DNA of 64,000 nt from Oncomelania hupensis (taxonomy: Eukaryota > Mollusca > Gastropoda > Littorinimorpha > Pomatiopsidae): assembly GCA_036898135.1 (NCBI GenBank), contig CM072513.1:11229602-11293601 (forward strand), in the 5' to 3' direction. Shown piece by piece: positions 1-12,830 of this stretch. The position numbers were made by a program, and so were the translations under genes. Each line of letters opens with the position of its first letter. The first letter of the stretch is position 1. The notes beneath the pieces are model-generated. The model searched no databases. It had not been told where the DNA came from and saw nothing but the letters and a program-made list of their open reading frames with translations.

Positions 1-2314
1 TTTCAGATATTAGTTTTATCAGTGTAATCCGTGCAGAGTGCAAGTTTTGAAGAAAGGTGAGCGATAGGTTTTGCAAGCACAATAAGAATCGTCACTTCTT
101 TGCCATCTACTAGAGTAAAAGCACGTTGTAATACGTTCTTGGTTTTCGCTATGTTAGTGAATATCTATGTTTGTGAAAAGTGGCGTTTATTAGTTCGTTA
201 TTTAGGCATAAATAACGGAGCGCTGTTGAAAGTGATAGTTATATTATTTCTGTGGCAGAAATAGGTTAACAGCGTGTGCAGTTTTCAGTTATCAAAGCAA
301 AGTGTTTTGTGAACCTGTGGACATTATTGCAGGGTCATGTCAGTGGCAAGTGACAGTTGTGTCAGAACAGAATAAAATAGAATAAAGCGGTCTAGACTTT
401 TTGAATTATTGTAGGCCTGGACTATCAGTGTCACATGCGTTCATTGGATACTCTATTATAATACAACATAATCTTTTGAGGTGAGAATTTATTATTTTTC
501 TTTTATCATTATTAATGCAGACAAGTGTTTGTGTAACCCCAAAATTCCTTGCAGGATATGAGACAGCAGTGCGGGACGCAGGGGCGTTTATTACCGTAAT
601 AAACGACGCACTGTATTTTCCTCTGATGGTGTAAACTTTGCCTGGTTAGGTAAAGTTATGGGAGTCGGGATGCTGTATGGTCTTTCAGCATGTTGCAGAT
701 TTTTTCCTGGATCCCTTGCCTGGGGAAAGGGGGGGAGGACCATACAACCAACCAACCAACCGACCACACCACACCCTACATCCATCATCCTACCCGCCGC
801 CATTACCAAAGCCAACTTGATAACTGCCAGACCACCTCCTTCTTCATCAGCATCATCATCCTGTGCAGGGGCGACCACTACACTACAGAACTCAGCTAAG
901 TTCTCAACTTTGCTGAAGCCAACAGTAGTTTCGACTTCCCCACCAGATGATGAAAAACTGTTGAACTGAACCGAACCCTAAAGGATTTGGGGGGTACCAA
1001 ACAAGACTGTAATTTTAAGAATTATTTTAAGAATATTTCGTTTTTTTTGTACAGATTATTTGAAAACATTTCGGCAGATTTTGTGGATCGAGGTCCAGTG
1101 GTGTAAATAATAACAGAAGGGAAATTTTACTTCGTTGTTTCGAGTTTTCTTTATCTTCCAATACTACTTTTGATCTATTCTTAACTTGTTCTTGGAACGA
1201 GACGTAGGTGAGTCACTACACAAAAACTCCACGTGACAGTCACCCTTGTGGATAATTTGTACTTTTACAAGGACGTGGAGAATAATATAAAGAATTACTG
1301 TAGACAGCATAGTGAACATACAAACAATTACAACTACAGCAAAAACGACATAACAAACAATTAAACTACAAATACAAAAAGAAATTAATATATATAATAA
1401 CAAAATGCAATATAAAAAAAAGTGCAGATTGCTGATGATAATTCAACATATTTTATTACATGAATAACATCATTTTCTTTATGCAGCAATTTAACACAAT
1501 AAATCGACTTTTGTGTATTAGTAATAATTTGTATAAAAACTTGTTTATGGTCTTTACATTTTATTGTTATTTAGCGACATAATACAAACACCTGTACATC
1601 GATCCAACAAATTATGCAATAATTTTACAACTTTGAGAAAGTCATCATAAATACAATCATTGCTTTGCATAAATACCGGTATTATTGCACCAGACCAAAT
1701 GTTAGTTACACTTTCATCACAATATTTTCTAAATATAAGATGTCATATTTATTTGCATATATATACATTTTCCCTTTTTTATTATCTACACATTGACAGT
1801 CACAACAGCCATAATATAAATGCATCTAAACGAAAAGTACATAAAAGTCTGGCTCACTACCGTTTGACAGACAAAGCTTCCCCTGCAGAGTTCCAAATTT
1901 TATAGTCGTATGATTTGTATTCTCTACCTGAAAATAAAAATAACAACAGTGTTATAACATTATCTGCTTTGATTAAAGCAATGATTATTCTTATTATTGC
2001 TATCAATACTCTTATTGTATGCTGACAAAAACTGGCTCATCTGTGTTGATGTAATTGCAATGAATGTATCCAACATGGAGTCTGTTTCTGTAATGATATC
2101 TTGCAACAGTAAATGACTTAAATATTCCATGACTAAATGGAATGTTACTTATGATAATTAAAATTTGTCATCATCATCAATACAGTTGCTATCAATTATC
2201 AAATATCATTATAAAATAAATTAAAATAAAATTATAATCATAATTACCGTCATAATTATCGTCATTATTTATTTTCAGTTTGTGTTGATGTTATGGTTTC
2301 ATTGCTTTAAGATT
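1..2314. other. Gene-poor stretch downstream of AP5M1
   Basis: I find no recognisable coding exon here. The open frames are short and unlike known proteins. The stretch has a CCAA-type microsatellite near 745-770 and AT-rich sequence from about 1400. On the minus strand an AATAAA sits at 2268-2273, about 42 bases past the AP5M1 stop, so the AP5M1 3' UTR probably ends in this region. Bases 1-600 have splice-like sites but no frame I can assign. Confidence 0.5.
2268..2273 (-). promoter_or_regulatory. Candidate AP5M1 polyadenylation signal
   Basis: AATAAA on the minus strand, about 42 bases past the AP5M1 stop codon. It is the first canonical signal after the stop, but the implied 3' UTR is short and the region is AT-rich, so a chance match is possible. 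Confidence 0.4.
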
Positions 2315-3241
2315 TTATATGCAGATGGCCACTGCACCAAGAATTTCCTTGCAGGTGTTTGTGGGGACAATAAAGGATTTTGTATTCTGTTCTGTATTCT
2401 GTATACCTGTTGTCAGCTTGAACTTTGTAGTTGGGGACACTTGCACTGAGCGAGGGTCAACTTGGCAACCAGTGTGTGTGAATTCAGGAATGAGAAAGTA
2501 CAGCTGTAACAATAAAAACTATTGCTGTACTTTAACAGTGAACATCAAATATGGTGTTGATAATCATACCTACCTCACCTGGGAAAGAGATCGAGATCGA
2601 GTTAAGCTGATCCCCATCAAAGAAATATCCATTGTCAACTTAGGGTGTTAACTGGTGGCAATAAATATATTCTAGAAAATGATAGCAAATTATGAAAAAA
2701 CAAAATGCAATCAGGCAAGGATCAACGGTTGACACTCTTCAACACTCTTTCACTGAAGGCACCATTCATTCGCTAATCATCCATTTCTGTACCTGTTGAA
2801 AGTCTTTGAATGCTTGAAGATTGATACATATGTAGATTAACAAACCACACAAACCAAAATATCACCTCACCTGGCAGAAAGAGTTATGTCCAATACAGAA
2901 CTGGTCTTCTGGTGATACAGATGTGACACTCTTTGCTTTGTCACCAAGGTGGATTGCTGCTGATAGACTTACTTCCAGTGACTTATTGGGGAATTTTTGA
3001 CCTGAAATAACAATAGGAAACTGCGGGTGCAACACGGGAAAGACATAAAACACTAATGTTTTTACACAATTGTATAATGCAAGCGCAAGTTTGCTAATGT
3101 TGAATGTGTAGCACTTCTGAACATTAGTAACACTACAGGTGGGTACTTAATTGTTTGCATTTTCTCATTTAAATTAAGCAAAATTTGAAACAGAAAATAA
3201 AAGAATGACCACATTTAAAACACACACATAATATTTATTAA

Positions 3242-3295
<54 letters not shown>

Positions 3296-6200
3296 CAAAA
3301 CAATTAGTGTATATATTATACTTAGTTCTCCCCTCTTTCTTCTTCCCATCCTCATCACATACACAAGCACACACATATACAAACAAATATTTATAACACA
3401 AACCTATATTCCAAACAACAATGCGTTTATCAGGGGACATGTTGACCACGCCTTGTGAAGGTGAAGCATCCACTGACAGAGCTGGTGGCCTGAAGATCAA
3501 AATGTCCCAAAATATGACAAATCTTTGACTCGCAATGTTTAGTCATTGAATACTTTATTTAAAAAAACCCAAAAAAACATATTTAAATGATTAAAAAATA
3601 TCATTTTTCAGCTAACTCAGAAGTATGTCTTAGAAAAAGTATACACAAGAGATGCTCACCCATTCAGAAGAGGAACCTGAAGTTCACAATAGTCAAAAGC
3701 ATTTCGTATCTGATCGCTCAGTTTTAACAACACTGTCACTTGCAGCTTCTGATCATCTGGCTGAAAATAAAGGAGAAAGAATGAACAGTCAGGTATAATG
3801 ATGAGAAAACCACAAAATCTAACTTAACCCATTCCATCCCAAGCACGGATAAATCCATACAGTACAACTAGTCATAACTCACCAAACATGGAGTTGTCCT
3901 TATGGTGAGGCTAGTGCTAATGAACGCGTCCTTATTCAGTTCTAATCCAAATATAGTTGACTTCGAAGCGTTAAAGTCATTCTCTAATTTTCCGGCAAAC
4001 AACAAAAATATTTGTGCTTCAATTTGGATCACATTTTTTCACATTTCTTCAGCAATGCAGTGTCAGAAATGGTTTTACTCTGCCAGAGAAGTTGCAGAGC
4101 TGGTTATGAACTATGATAGTAAAGATTTTGACGATCCTGGCAAATCATTCCAGAAAAACACCCACAACATTTTAGTGAGAACTTTTCAGTAGTTCCAAAG
4201 TTATAGAGTTTTGTGTGCAGTACCCATGGATTCTTAGAAAAGGACCCTGCACAGCTGGGCCAGAGGTAAGTGTCTGCCTTGCGCAGCTGGGATAGAATGA
4301 GTCAAGAAAACAACTATGAAAAAAACCTCATGATCAAATGCTAATCTGGAGCTACCACGAGCACATCCCATATATGCTGGAGTAACAGAGTACATCAAAG
4401 TTGACAAACCCATTCTATCACAAATCCCCCCCCAAATGACGTACGCACTATAATTGTGTTTTATTCACTAAAATTAATAATAAAACTGTCACATCAACAG
4501 ACATAACGACAATTCTGTCAAAACTTTGTAAATGAACAGTTGAGCTACAATCTGTTACAGCTTCAGCTCATTAAAATGTTGCAGAACTTGTGATTAGGAC
4601 AAAAAGACAAGGAAAATCTGTGGGATTTAAACTGTGTCATTGTTACCAGATGGACACTGAAAGATGAAGAAACGAGTTGTTACCAGATGGACACTGAAAG
4701 ATGAAGAAACGATCCTCACCTTCATGGTGAAGGAACCAAAGATGGGTAATTCCTGTAAGAGGCTGGCAGAGTAATGGCACAGGGTGAACATGTCTGCAGG
4801 AGGGGAAAACCGGATCCTTCGAGGTGCTGGTGTGCCTACAGATGCCTTGCCTGTAGCTGGAAAATTAAGTGAAAGAATTTTTTTTAAACCTTTAGAACAT
4901 ACTTAATCACTCAATGGGTGGAATTTTAATTGCTTTTCCAACAAGAGCAATGGTAACAATGGAATTCCCTTCCCTCCCATATCCACAACAAACAATCAAC
5001 ACAAGCATTCAAAAAGGCCCTCAAAACCCACCTCTTCAAACTGCATTACTCAGATTGATTTGTATCCCGCTGCCATTCTCTCATCTTTTGTCTATGTATG
5101 ATCCGTAAGTGTATATGTAATGACTATGTAAAGCGTGGTGAGTCTGGTCATAGGCTGGAGTACCCGCTATATAAAAATCCGTTATTATTATTATTATTAT
5201 TAACTGTAGAGCAGTATGACTAAGGGCAGCAGGATCAATCTCTCTTCTGCTGATCCAAATCTAAATTATTTTAACTTCCAGCTAATATTATATGCATTAA
5301 CAGAAAACACCAAACATGTCGGTGCATTAATTTCAGCATGCAGTGATGACTTCACAGTATTCCTATCCTATCCTATCCTTGTGATTAGGACAAAAAGACA
5401 AGGAAAATCTGTGGGATTTAAACTAATATTATTATATTATACTAATGACCAGGAATCACAGCGTTTTTGTAATTTACAAACTCGAGCTTGATGTTCTAGA
5501 AATAACTTTTCCTGTGATTCAGATATGTTATGAAAGACAAAAAAAAAAAGAAGAAATATGCATAAATTAATAATTATAATGTATGAACATCTGACTGCTT
5601 ATTTTAATGTACTTCTTCTCTTCTTTGGTATTTTATATACTTACATTTCAAGGATATATGTGTGTGTGGGTGCATGATGCGTAAGTGTTGGTATGCACCT
5701 AGAGTAGACTATTTTTGTCTAAATATGGCGGAATACAAATGTTCATATTATTATTATTATTATTATTATTGAATTATCAAAACAATCATTCAGCCATGAT
5801 TGTTCTAACCTATAAAGGGAAAAGTGAAAGCCCCAGTTGAAAACCTGTCTTTCCTTTATAGGCATGACAGATTCACTGCGGCAACAGTACCCCCGTTGGA
5901 GTGTCAGGGGTTTCAGTATAAATAGTATCCCCACTTTCTGGAAATTTAGTGCTTTAAATTCCCACTGTCGCTGTCTTCCTCATTTGCTCTTTCCCATTCC
6001 TGCTCTGTCCTATCACTCTGCTATACTATCTTCTTCTTCGCTAGATCAATGACCTACCTTTTTTCTTGAAAACTCTTCCTGGACAAGACTCCTTGTTTGT
6101 GTATGAGGTCTGTTGGATCAGCTTGGGAGTGTTGGACGCTTTCTACCGGGTGGTCACTAGGACTTCCTATGATGTCATTATTTAGCACTATAGGCATTTT

Positions 6201-9200
6201 ATATGTATGTGTTTTGTTGATAATTTATAATGATGTTTGTATTCTATTTTGTTTTTGTAACCGGGGGTTCGAGTAGTTGGGGTAAAGCCTCAGCCGTCCC
6301 CTGCGTGGGATGTCTTTATTGTAGAGACTGGCCGTTGGAGGGCATTCAATTCTCCCACTGGGGTTGTTTCAGCAGATCTTTTATGCGGATCGGGGGTTGT
6401 CCGGTCCTGATTTGGCTCGAAAGAGTCCGCTGGACCTAAAGCAACAATCAATCAATAAAAAAAAAGCCATGCATTGCTGATCTTACTTGATAAGGGTGAA
6501 GAGTCAGCACTCAGCACACAAGGGTGAACAGTAAGCTGGTCCAATGATACAGCAGGACTGTCTGGAGCATGGCTGATGTTGAGAATAATGTCTGAGGTCA
6601 CACCTTCCAGCTCTGCACGGCAGATTACTGAGCCATAAACCTCCATCGCATCCCCCATCTCCTCTTGGTCACACTGAAAGCAACACGTGCATTAGTAAAG
6701 CGTAGAGCATTAAACAATCCAGTGTTCATGTAGGCCTAGTCCTGATTACCATTCGGTTATGTGTTGCTAGTGAATTATCAGTATAAATGGAAGCAAGTGC
6801 TGTTTTGCACTATGAAAAAATATGACACTTTGTTTTTAGATAAATTTCTTTTTTTTACCCCGATAAGGGATGGAAAAGATAAAATAAACATAACAATTTC
6901 AACACACAGCAAGTTTACCATCATTCATAATATAGACTAAGTTGAGGGACAAACAGCTGGCTCAAATCTATGTTTCCCACACTCCACATACCTGGGCTGC
7001 TCTGATGTACTCTGTAATGCCAATATGTATACTGGACTTTCCTCTGTGTAGCATAGGCTTCCATGCTGCTTGCTTGAAATAATAAAAGAAAACGAAAAGA
7101 AATTAAATGACAAAATGAAAGGAATCAGATATAATAAAGCTAAACCTTTAAACAATAAACATTCATGGCTAAAGCCATCCCAACTTGAAGTTCAAGAGCC
7201 ATATAGTACCCATAGTGTATGTGGTTAAAGAAATCTTAGGTTGGGGTTAAAAGGGGTGCATTCTAGCAATCAAAGACCAAGTAACATGAGCAACAAATCC
7301 AGATCATAAAGCAGCATAGCACAGTTCCACGAGTCTTAAAAACTATGTAAAGTCTTCAAGGGATACAAAAACAATACCTCATGCCTGCACACAGTCATAG
7401 GAATAAATTTCTCATGACGGAAATTCTTTTATGTTCCAATCAAGGGAATAGGTGGGATGAAGGACAAATACCATTAATTTGTCACACTCCCTTTTCCCAA
7501 GGAACTAATAATTATTTGTCTCACTCACTTTTTCTGTCTTATGCAGAGTGACAGGCCTGTTGGACAGTTTAGCCAGCACAGTCTCAGCACAAGTATCCCT
7601 AACACAACCAAACGGTGCTGCTTCATTCAGGAATGCTGCCATTTCGGTCAGGCGAGAAGCAAACTATACACAAGCCAAAAATACTTTCTTTTCTCCAGAA
7701 CAAATACCAATCACCATCCTAATATACTCACAATTCTTTCAAATCGATTAGAACGTTTGCTGAATGTTCAGCTTTTATCTTTTTTTGCATATTTAATTTA
7801 ATAATTAATTTTATTTTTCTAACCCTCTGTAACAGATGCCCCAAAATGCATCACGCAAAATATCTTACATAAAACTTTTTTTTATTATCATTAAAAAGAA
7901 ATAATTTAATGCTCTGCCTGGGTACCTCCCCTCAACCCCTTTTCTAACCACAAAAAAATTAAATAAAATAAAAATAAAATGTAGAAATTACAAATAAAAT
8001 TAAAATAAAAACAACTATAGAAAAACAAATAAAGTGAATAAAAAATACCAACACCACCAAGAACCAACATTTCATTTAGTATAAAGAAATTGTTTGCTGT
8101 TGCTCACATACAACAGGGAGTACTTCAGAACTGTAATACTTACTTCCTGACTGGGAACGCGCAGGGCATCAGCTATGCAGGACAGCAACGAGAATGCTTG
8201 AGATATGGAAGGACTGAAACCACAGGCACATGACAATGAGAAGTACTCAGCGTCTGATTAAAAACATAACCCACTATTAGTTCTGAAGTCTGGAGGTATA
8301 GGCCATTCTCATATGATATAACAATGTTATAGCAAAAGCCTTTTAAACAAAAGAAACTCTTTAGGAAACTCCACACTGTTTGTTCTTTTCTATAGACCTG
8401 TAGTAGGCTACTTTCAATCCTGCACAGATGACTTCACTTGTCTAATAAGCTTGCTAGTTGAGTTCTTGCCCTGTCTTCAGTTTCTCCCAGCAAGAGTATA
8501 TCGTTAGTTGTATAAAAATATACATGAATTATCTTGGTTTTCTTGAAGAATTAACCTGATATATTTTACCTACATACACTTACATGTTTATAAGGCTTGT
8601 TTCATCGGATGACTGTCCTGGTGCAACAAAAGGCAGACAGCACAATAACAGATCACCCTGTAAAACAAATAATTGGACAGTATGTTTTAAATAATCTTAC
8701 ATTTCTGCAACACTAACAAATATTGAATAAACTCTCCAAAGTAAACATGAATGCTTCAATTTGAAAGCAACGTGTGAATGATGTAGGAGCAAAACTTGTT
8801 CGTTTTCAACATATCTAATATAAAATTAGACTAATGAAGTGCAATGGATTGTGTAAAAGTTATAGCTCTGCCGCAGTATATACAACTACCTGCTGGAGTA
8901 CTACCAAAGGCCAAATGTCTCCTTCTTCTGTTCGTACTCTGAACACAGGTTTCTGCAGACGCTCACGGCAGCTGTCACGTTCTGCCAGAAACTGAAACAA
9001 TGGATGAAAATGTTTGTATTAAAATATATTAAATCTGTCAAATTGGTATGCCCTTCAGGACTTGGATTTCATGAGAGTTCATATGTACACATGGTTCTTA
9101 TTGCAGAGTCTAGATGTGTGTTCAGTTACACCGTTGATGCATAATATGTACTCACAAATGATTTCCTGAGTCCCATCCTATCCTATCCTGTAACTCGAAA

Positions 9201-12200
9201 GTCATTGGGGCACCACAGATGATCGTTTAACCAGCGTGCTCCATCTTTTTTTATTTTCAGCAACCCTCATGGCTTCGTTCAGTGTCAAACCATGTTGTCC
9301 TCCTACCTCTTTTTCTGTCCCCCTTCTTTTGCTTCCTTGCAGGATGGCCTTTGCGAGACCTGATGCTATGGTGATGTGGACATTCCACCGGAGTTTCAGT
9401 TTCTTCACTACTGTGAGCACGTCATCGTGTTGTCCAATGGCTTGTGTGATGGTCTGTCGGACTTCGTTGTTGGTGATGTGCTGTATAGGAAATTCCCAGA
9501 AGTCTTCTCTAGCACCTCACATCCATGCTTTAATAATTGTATTCTTCGTTGTAGGTCTGCTGTTAGGATCCATGTTTCACAAGCATATAGGAAGATGTAG
9601 ATGACAAGGGAGTGCAACAGCCTTACCTTGGAGTGTAGACTGATGGTCATGTCTTTCCAAATGGGCTTCAAGCTTGTCAGGGCAGCAGTTGTTTTTGCCA
9701 TCCTGGAGAGAACTTCCTGTCGGGACCCATTGTCTGATACAATGGCTCCTAAATATTTGAAGCTATGCACTTTGTTGAGGGATTGGTCTTGGACTTTGAT
9801 GTCCGTGTTAAGGTCATTGGTTTTGTTGGTCATCATTTTGGTCTTCTCTGCATTTATTTCCATTCCATAGCCCCTGGAGGTGGTGTCAAGTCTCTGTGCC
9901 AGCTGTCCAAGTTCTTGTTCCTCTCCAGCAAATCCATCTATGTCATCTGCAAAATGGAGGTTGGAGATTGCTCTATCCCCTATGCTGAAAGTGCCTTCGT
10001 GATCTGCAAGGGTATCTGACATGATGCGCTCTAGGAAGATGATGAAGAGTGTTGGAGAGAGAAGCCGTCTTTGATGCACGCTGACTGTTTTTCTGAACCA
10101 GTTTCCGATGGCGCTGTTGTGGAGGACTGCACTGGTAGCCTTGTCATACAGGCTTTTGATGACTTCAATAATGTTAGGGCTGATGTTGTACACTCTCATG
10201 GATGCCCACAGACCTGCATGCCAGACTCTGTCAAATGCTTTCTTGAAGTCTACAAACACATTTATAGATGTTGTTGGTGTTGTAGGTAATTCTCGCAGAT
10301 TATTCTGAGGTTGAAAATATGTGGTACTTCGCCCTGCCATTAAACCTGCTTTGGTCAGCTTGGGGTTTCAATCTGTTGAGTATAATTTTCAGGAGGACCT
10401 TGATAGGATGGATGATGAGGCTGAGGGTGCAGTAATTTTCACACTCCTGAAGGTTACCATTTTTGGGAAGAGTGATGACAAGCCATGGTGTAGGCCACTC
10501 CCCACTCTGCCAGATCTTGTTACAGATAATGGTGAAAGCATCAATCATCGCTTCTCCTCCTACTTGAAGCAATTCTGCGGGTATGTTGTCCACTCCCTCT
10601 GATTTCCCCTTCTTCAGCGATTGCACTGCTGCCTCAACTTCTTCTCGGAGAATTGAAAGGATTTATTCTTCTTCTCTGTTCTGAAGCATGCTAGAACTGA
10701 TGGGTTTCCGTTTGGTGTGCGGTTGTAAAGGTCAGAACAGTACTCTGTCCATCTGTCCAAGACTTCTTGTTCTTCTGTAAGGCATATGCCAGACTTGCTT
10801 TGGATCATGCAGACCTTGGGCTTTTTAACACTTGTCAACCGCTTCACAGTCTGGTAGGCCTTCTTGCTGTGGTTCTTGTTCAGACTGCTCTCCATTTCCT
10901 GGCATTGGTTGTGATGCTGATCCCCATTGGGACTGTGCCAGGTCCATCGTCTGGATTTTTTGTGGAGATCAAGCGTGTTTGCCAGAATCAGATTGTTATA
11001 TCTGGTAAACTCCAAGAGTCTCAGACCTGTCATTTGTCTCGTTGCAGTGGGGTCCATATGTGTCTCTCCAGTTGTGGTACACATCTTGGTCAACCTTGGC
11101 ATTCCAGTCGTCTTGCTCTCTATGTCCTTCTTCAGCACTTGGTCAAGGACAACCTGCAAATGTTCACAGTAATCCTCGACTCTGCTTTTGTCATAGTCTG
11201 ATTTTGGGGCATATGCCTGGATAATGGTGATGTTGAAAGGGGCTGTTCTCAGACAAATGGTAATGAGTCTACTGGAGACTGGCATATATGACAGTGGCTA
11301 GAATGTCTTTGAGACCAAGAAGCCAACGCTGTGTTCATACCTGTCATCTCTCTTGCTGAAATAAAGCTTGTGGCCTTTGTTGGTCATTGTTTCACCTAGG
11401 CCTTTCCAGCGCAATTCGCTGATACGTAAAATGTTCCATCGATAGTGGTCCAGCTCGTGGGCCAGTTTTTCTAATTTTCCCTCCGCAGTTATGGTCCTTA
11501 CCTAGTGGGGTTCAATCCTCTCCAGGCCATTGGCCACAGCAGAAATCCATGAGTACAGTGTGGCTCTCCTTTGCCCTGAGCACGTGGTTGTTGAACTTAT
11601 AGTGACGCGAGGCTCCTCCGTCCTGGCCGGTGACTTCTGTGTAGAATACTTTCGACCAATGAATTCATGCTGAAATCACTCTTGTTAGTCACCTCTTATG
11701 CCAAGTGAAGAGTGTTTTAGCTGAGCCTCGTCAGGTAATTCTTTATTCTGTCACATAATACACTGTTTCTGATATTCAATAGACAGATCTCCTCATTGCA
11801 TAAACATAATTGAAATGATTAAGTGAATACCTTTCTGCCTACTGGCCCAAATCCCACCTCTTGAACAAGCAGTCTTGCCATCTGTGCGTCTGGTAATAGT
11901 GCCACATAGCTGTCTCCTGCAGCCTGCTTGCATTTCTTCTCAACAGTAGGAAACTTCCTACACAAAAAAGCGGAAATATATTAATTAATACAATTTCATG
12001 CATATATTAGGGATACGCAGATTTGTTTACAGCTTTTTGTGTGTGTGAGCTTTGTACATTTAACTCGGAGAAAGAAACAATTAACTGATTCATTAGAAAA
12101 ACACAAGTCATAAGATCAAATCATTTCCATTAAATAAGAATACCTTAATCTGATAAATAAATAAATAAACAGACAGGTAAAATGTGTGCAGCCCTGAAAA

Positions 12201-12830
12201 TGATAAAAAGGTCACACTAGCCTTTGGCTAGTAACTTAAACATTTTACTAGCCAAACTAAAAATTTTACTAGCCAAACTTTAAAAAATTTCATTTTAGCG
12301 CACTCGCATTTGGCGACTAAAGTTGTTTTTTTTGTCGCCAATTTTTTTTTCCACTAGCCATGGCGACTAAATTAGTCGCCATTTTCAGGCCTGGTGTGTG
12401 TTTTTGTTTTTATTTTATTTTGTCTTGTTGGTTTTTTTATTTTCTATTTGAATCTATCCCTTTTTAAAAATTCATTTCTTACTGTAATGATTTTCTTTTC
12501 TGGTGTGTGAATGCCTGAGAATTGCGCTGTGAACTGATGTTTCAAAAGGAAAAAGCTCTTTACAAACATCCTTATAATTATTTATTATTACTAAAATAAA
12601 CAAATTAACCAACAACAAAACAACCCCTTAAAACTACATATATATTGCTATCCCATTTCATAATAATAAAAAATATACTTTAGTTTTACCATCCTTTGTG
12701 TTATATTTGTTCCAAGTACAAAGCTAATCCTTGTACTAAATGAATTTGTAAATTACCTTGTGAAGAGTGTTTTAGCTGACTTGTTCTGTATTCCTGGCAG
12801 TTGAATGATCCACACACATCGCACGGTCAT
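2315..12830 (-). CDS. AP5M1: AP-5 complex subunit mu-1 (complete, 13 exons)
   Basis: This is the medium subunit of the AP-5 adaptor complex, which acts with SPG11/SPG15 on late endosomes and lysosomes. Exons in coding order: 12757-12830, 11831-11957, 8890-8991, 8584-8657, 8144-8213, 7529-7663, 6992-7072, 6487-6673, 4720-4856, 3660-3760, 3404-3489, 2871-3001, 2315-2503. They join in frame to 497 residues, close to the human length of about 490. The start is the ATG at 12830, giving MTVRCVWIIQ, which lines up with the vertebrate N-terminus. Strong matches include KFPTVEKK (exon 2), GDIWPLVV (exon 3), AAWKP (exon 7), LTVHPC (exon 8), NIGQKFPNKS (exons 11-12) and HTGCQVDPRSVQV (exon 13). Residues 1 to about 210 form the N-terminal part and about 215-497 the mu-homology domain. 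All introns are GT-AG. Intron 2 holds a LINE. I am very sure of the family; exon 7's 5' border is the least certain. Confidence 0.95.
3234..3296. repeat. ATT trinucleotide microsatellite
   Basis: An almost pure run of about 20 ATT units in the AP5M1 intron between exons 3404-3489 and 2871-3001. Confidence 0.95.
4587..4633 (+). repeat. 47-bp exact direct repeat, copy 1
   Basis: This segment starts cttgtgattagg and recurs exactly at 5378-5424. AP5M1 exon 9 and a LINE tail fragment lie between the copies. It is followed at 4642-4711 by a separate 34-bp tandem duplication with a period of 37, ending just before the exon 9 splice donor. Confidence 0.9.
4955..5203 (+). mobile_element. LINE 3'-end fragment with ATT tail (CR1/L2-like)
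   Basis: The fragment carries the C-terminal end of a LINE reading frame (KALKTHLFKLHYSD-like), the 3' UTR and an ATT tail. The same 3' end occurs inverted at 47304-47460 and 52191-52600. It is 5'-truncated and lies in an AP5M1 intron in the orientation opposite to the gene. Confidence 0.8.
5378..5424 (+). repeat. 47-bp exact direct repeat, copy 2
   Basis: An exact match to 4587-4633. It is preceded directly by a short CCTAT-type run resembling the tail of the LINE found at 9.2 kb. Confidence 0.9.
5590..5772 (+). mobile_element. Probable second ATT-tailed retroelement 3' end
   Basis: A non-coding stretch that ends in a sequence of the 'atggcggaatacaaatg' kind followed by an ATT run, as LINE 3' ends of the CR1/L2 group do. 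No coding remnant is visible, so this is a weak call based on the tail structure. Confidence 0.4.
6232..6460 (+). mobile_element. SINE with CAAT-repeat tail, copy 1
   Basis: An about 225-bp element with a GGTTCGAG-like B-box near 6266 and a 3' tail of CAAT units at 6446-6458. A second, 5'-truncated copy lies inverted at 63326-63486 and matches from about 6305 onward. Its last 50 bases resemble the 3' end of the LINE that finishes near 51045. It lies in the AP5M1 intron beside exon 6487-6673. Confidence 0.8.
9168..11733 (-). mobile_element. Decayed non-LTR retrotransposon (APE + RT)
   Basis: This LINE lies in AP5M1 intron 2 in the same orientation as the gene. In coding order, an apurinic-type endonuclease remnant (about 11285-10900, with the RRWTWHSPNGD motif) is followed by reverse transcriptase: GVDNIPAELL at about 10600, FVDFKKAFDRVWHAGLW at about 10260, and catalytic FADD at about 9940. 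A C-terminal segment ends TLVKRSSVVPQ at about 9205, and a short tail of CCTATC units lies at 9177-9190. The frame is broken between endonuclease and RT and near 10300, so the copy is dead. The clade is probably RTE-like but not settled. Shorter copies of the same 3' end lie at 39078-39240 and 55465-55788. Confidence 0.88.
12189..12393. mobile_element. Short inverted-repeat element, hAT-like MITE
   Basis: The ends are inverted copies of about 13 bases: cagccctgaaaatg on the left and caggcctgaaaatg read from the right. The interior is palindromic around TAGCCA and GGCGACTAA words. It is non-coding, with GT-rich flanks on both sides that prevent a clean target duplication call. It lies in AP5M1 intron 1. 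Confidence 0.55.

Noticed and set aside
658..969. 103-codon open frame on the plus strand
   Set aside because: It is low-complexity Thr/Pro-rich translation of a CCAA microsatellite with no homology I recognise; two other overlapping frames are equally open.
3174..3500. 108-codon minus-strand frame with a poly-Asn run
   Set aside because: It is AP5M1 exon 3404-3489 read through into its intron and the ATT microsatellite, not a separate gene.
10767..11201. 144-codon plus-strand frame
   Set aside because: It is antisense to the LINE endonuclease and linker region.
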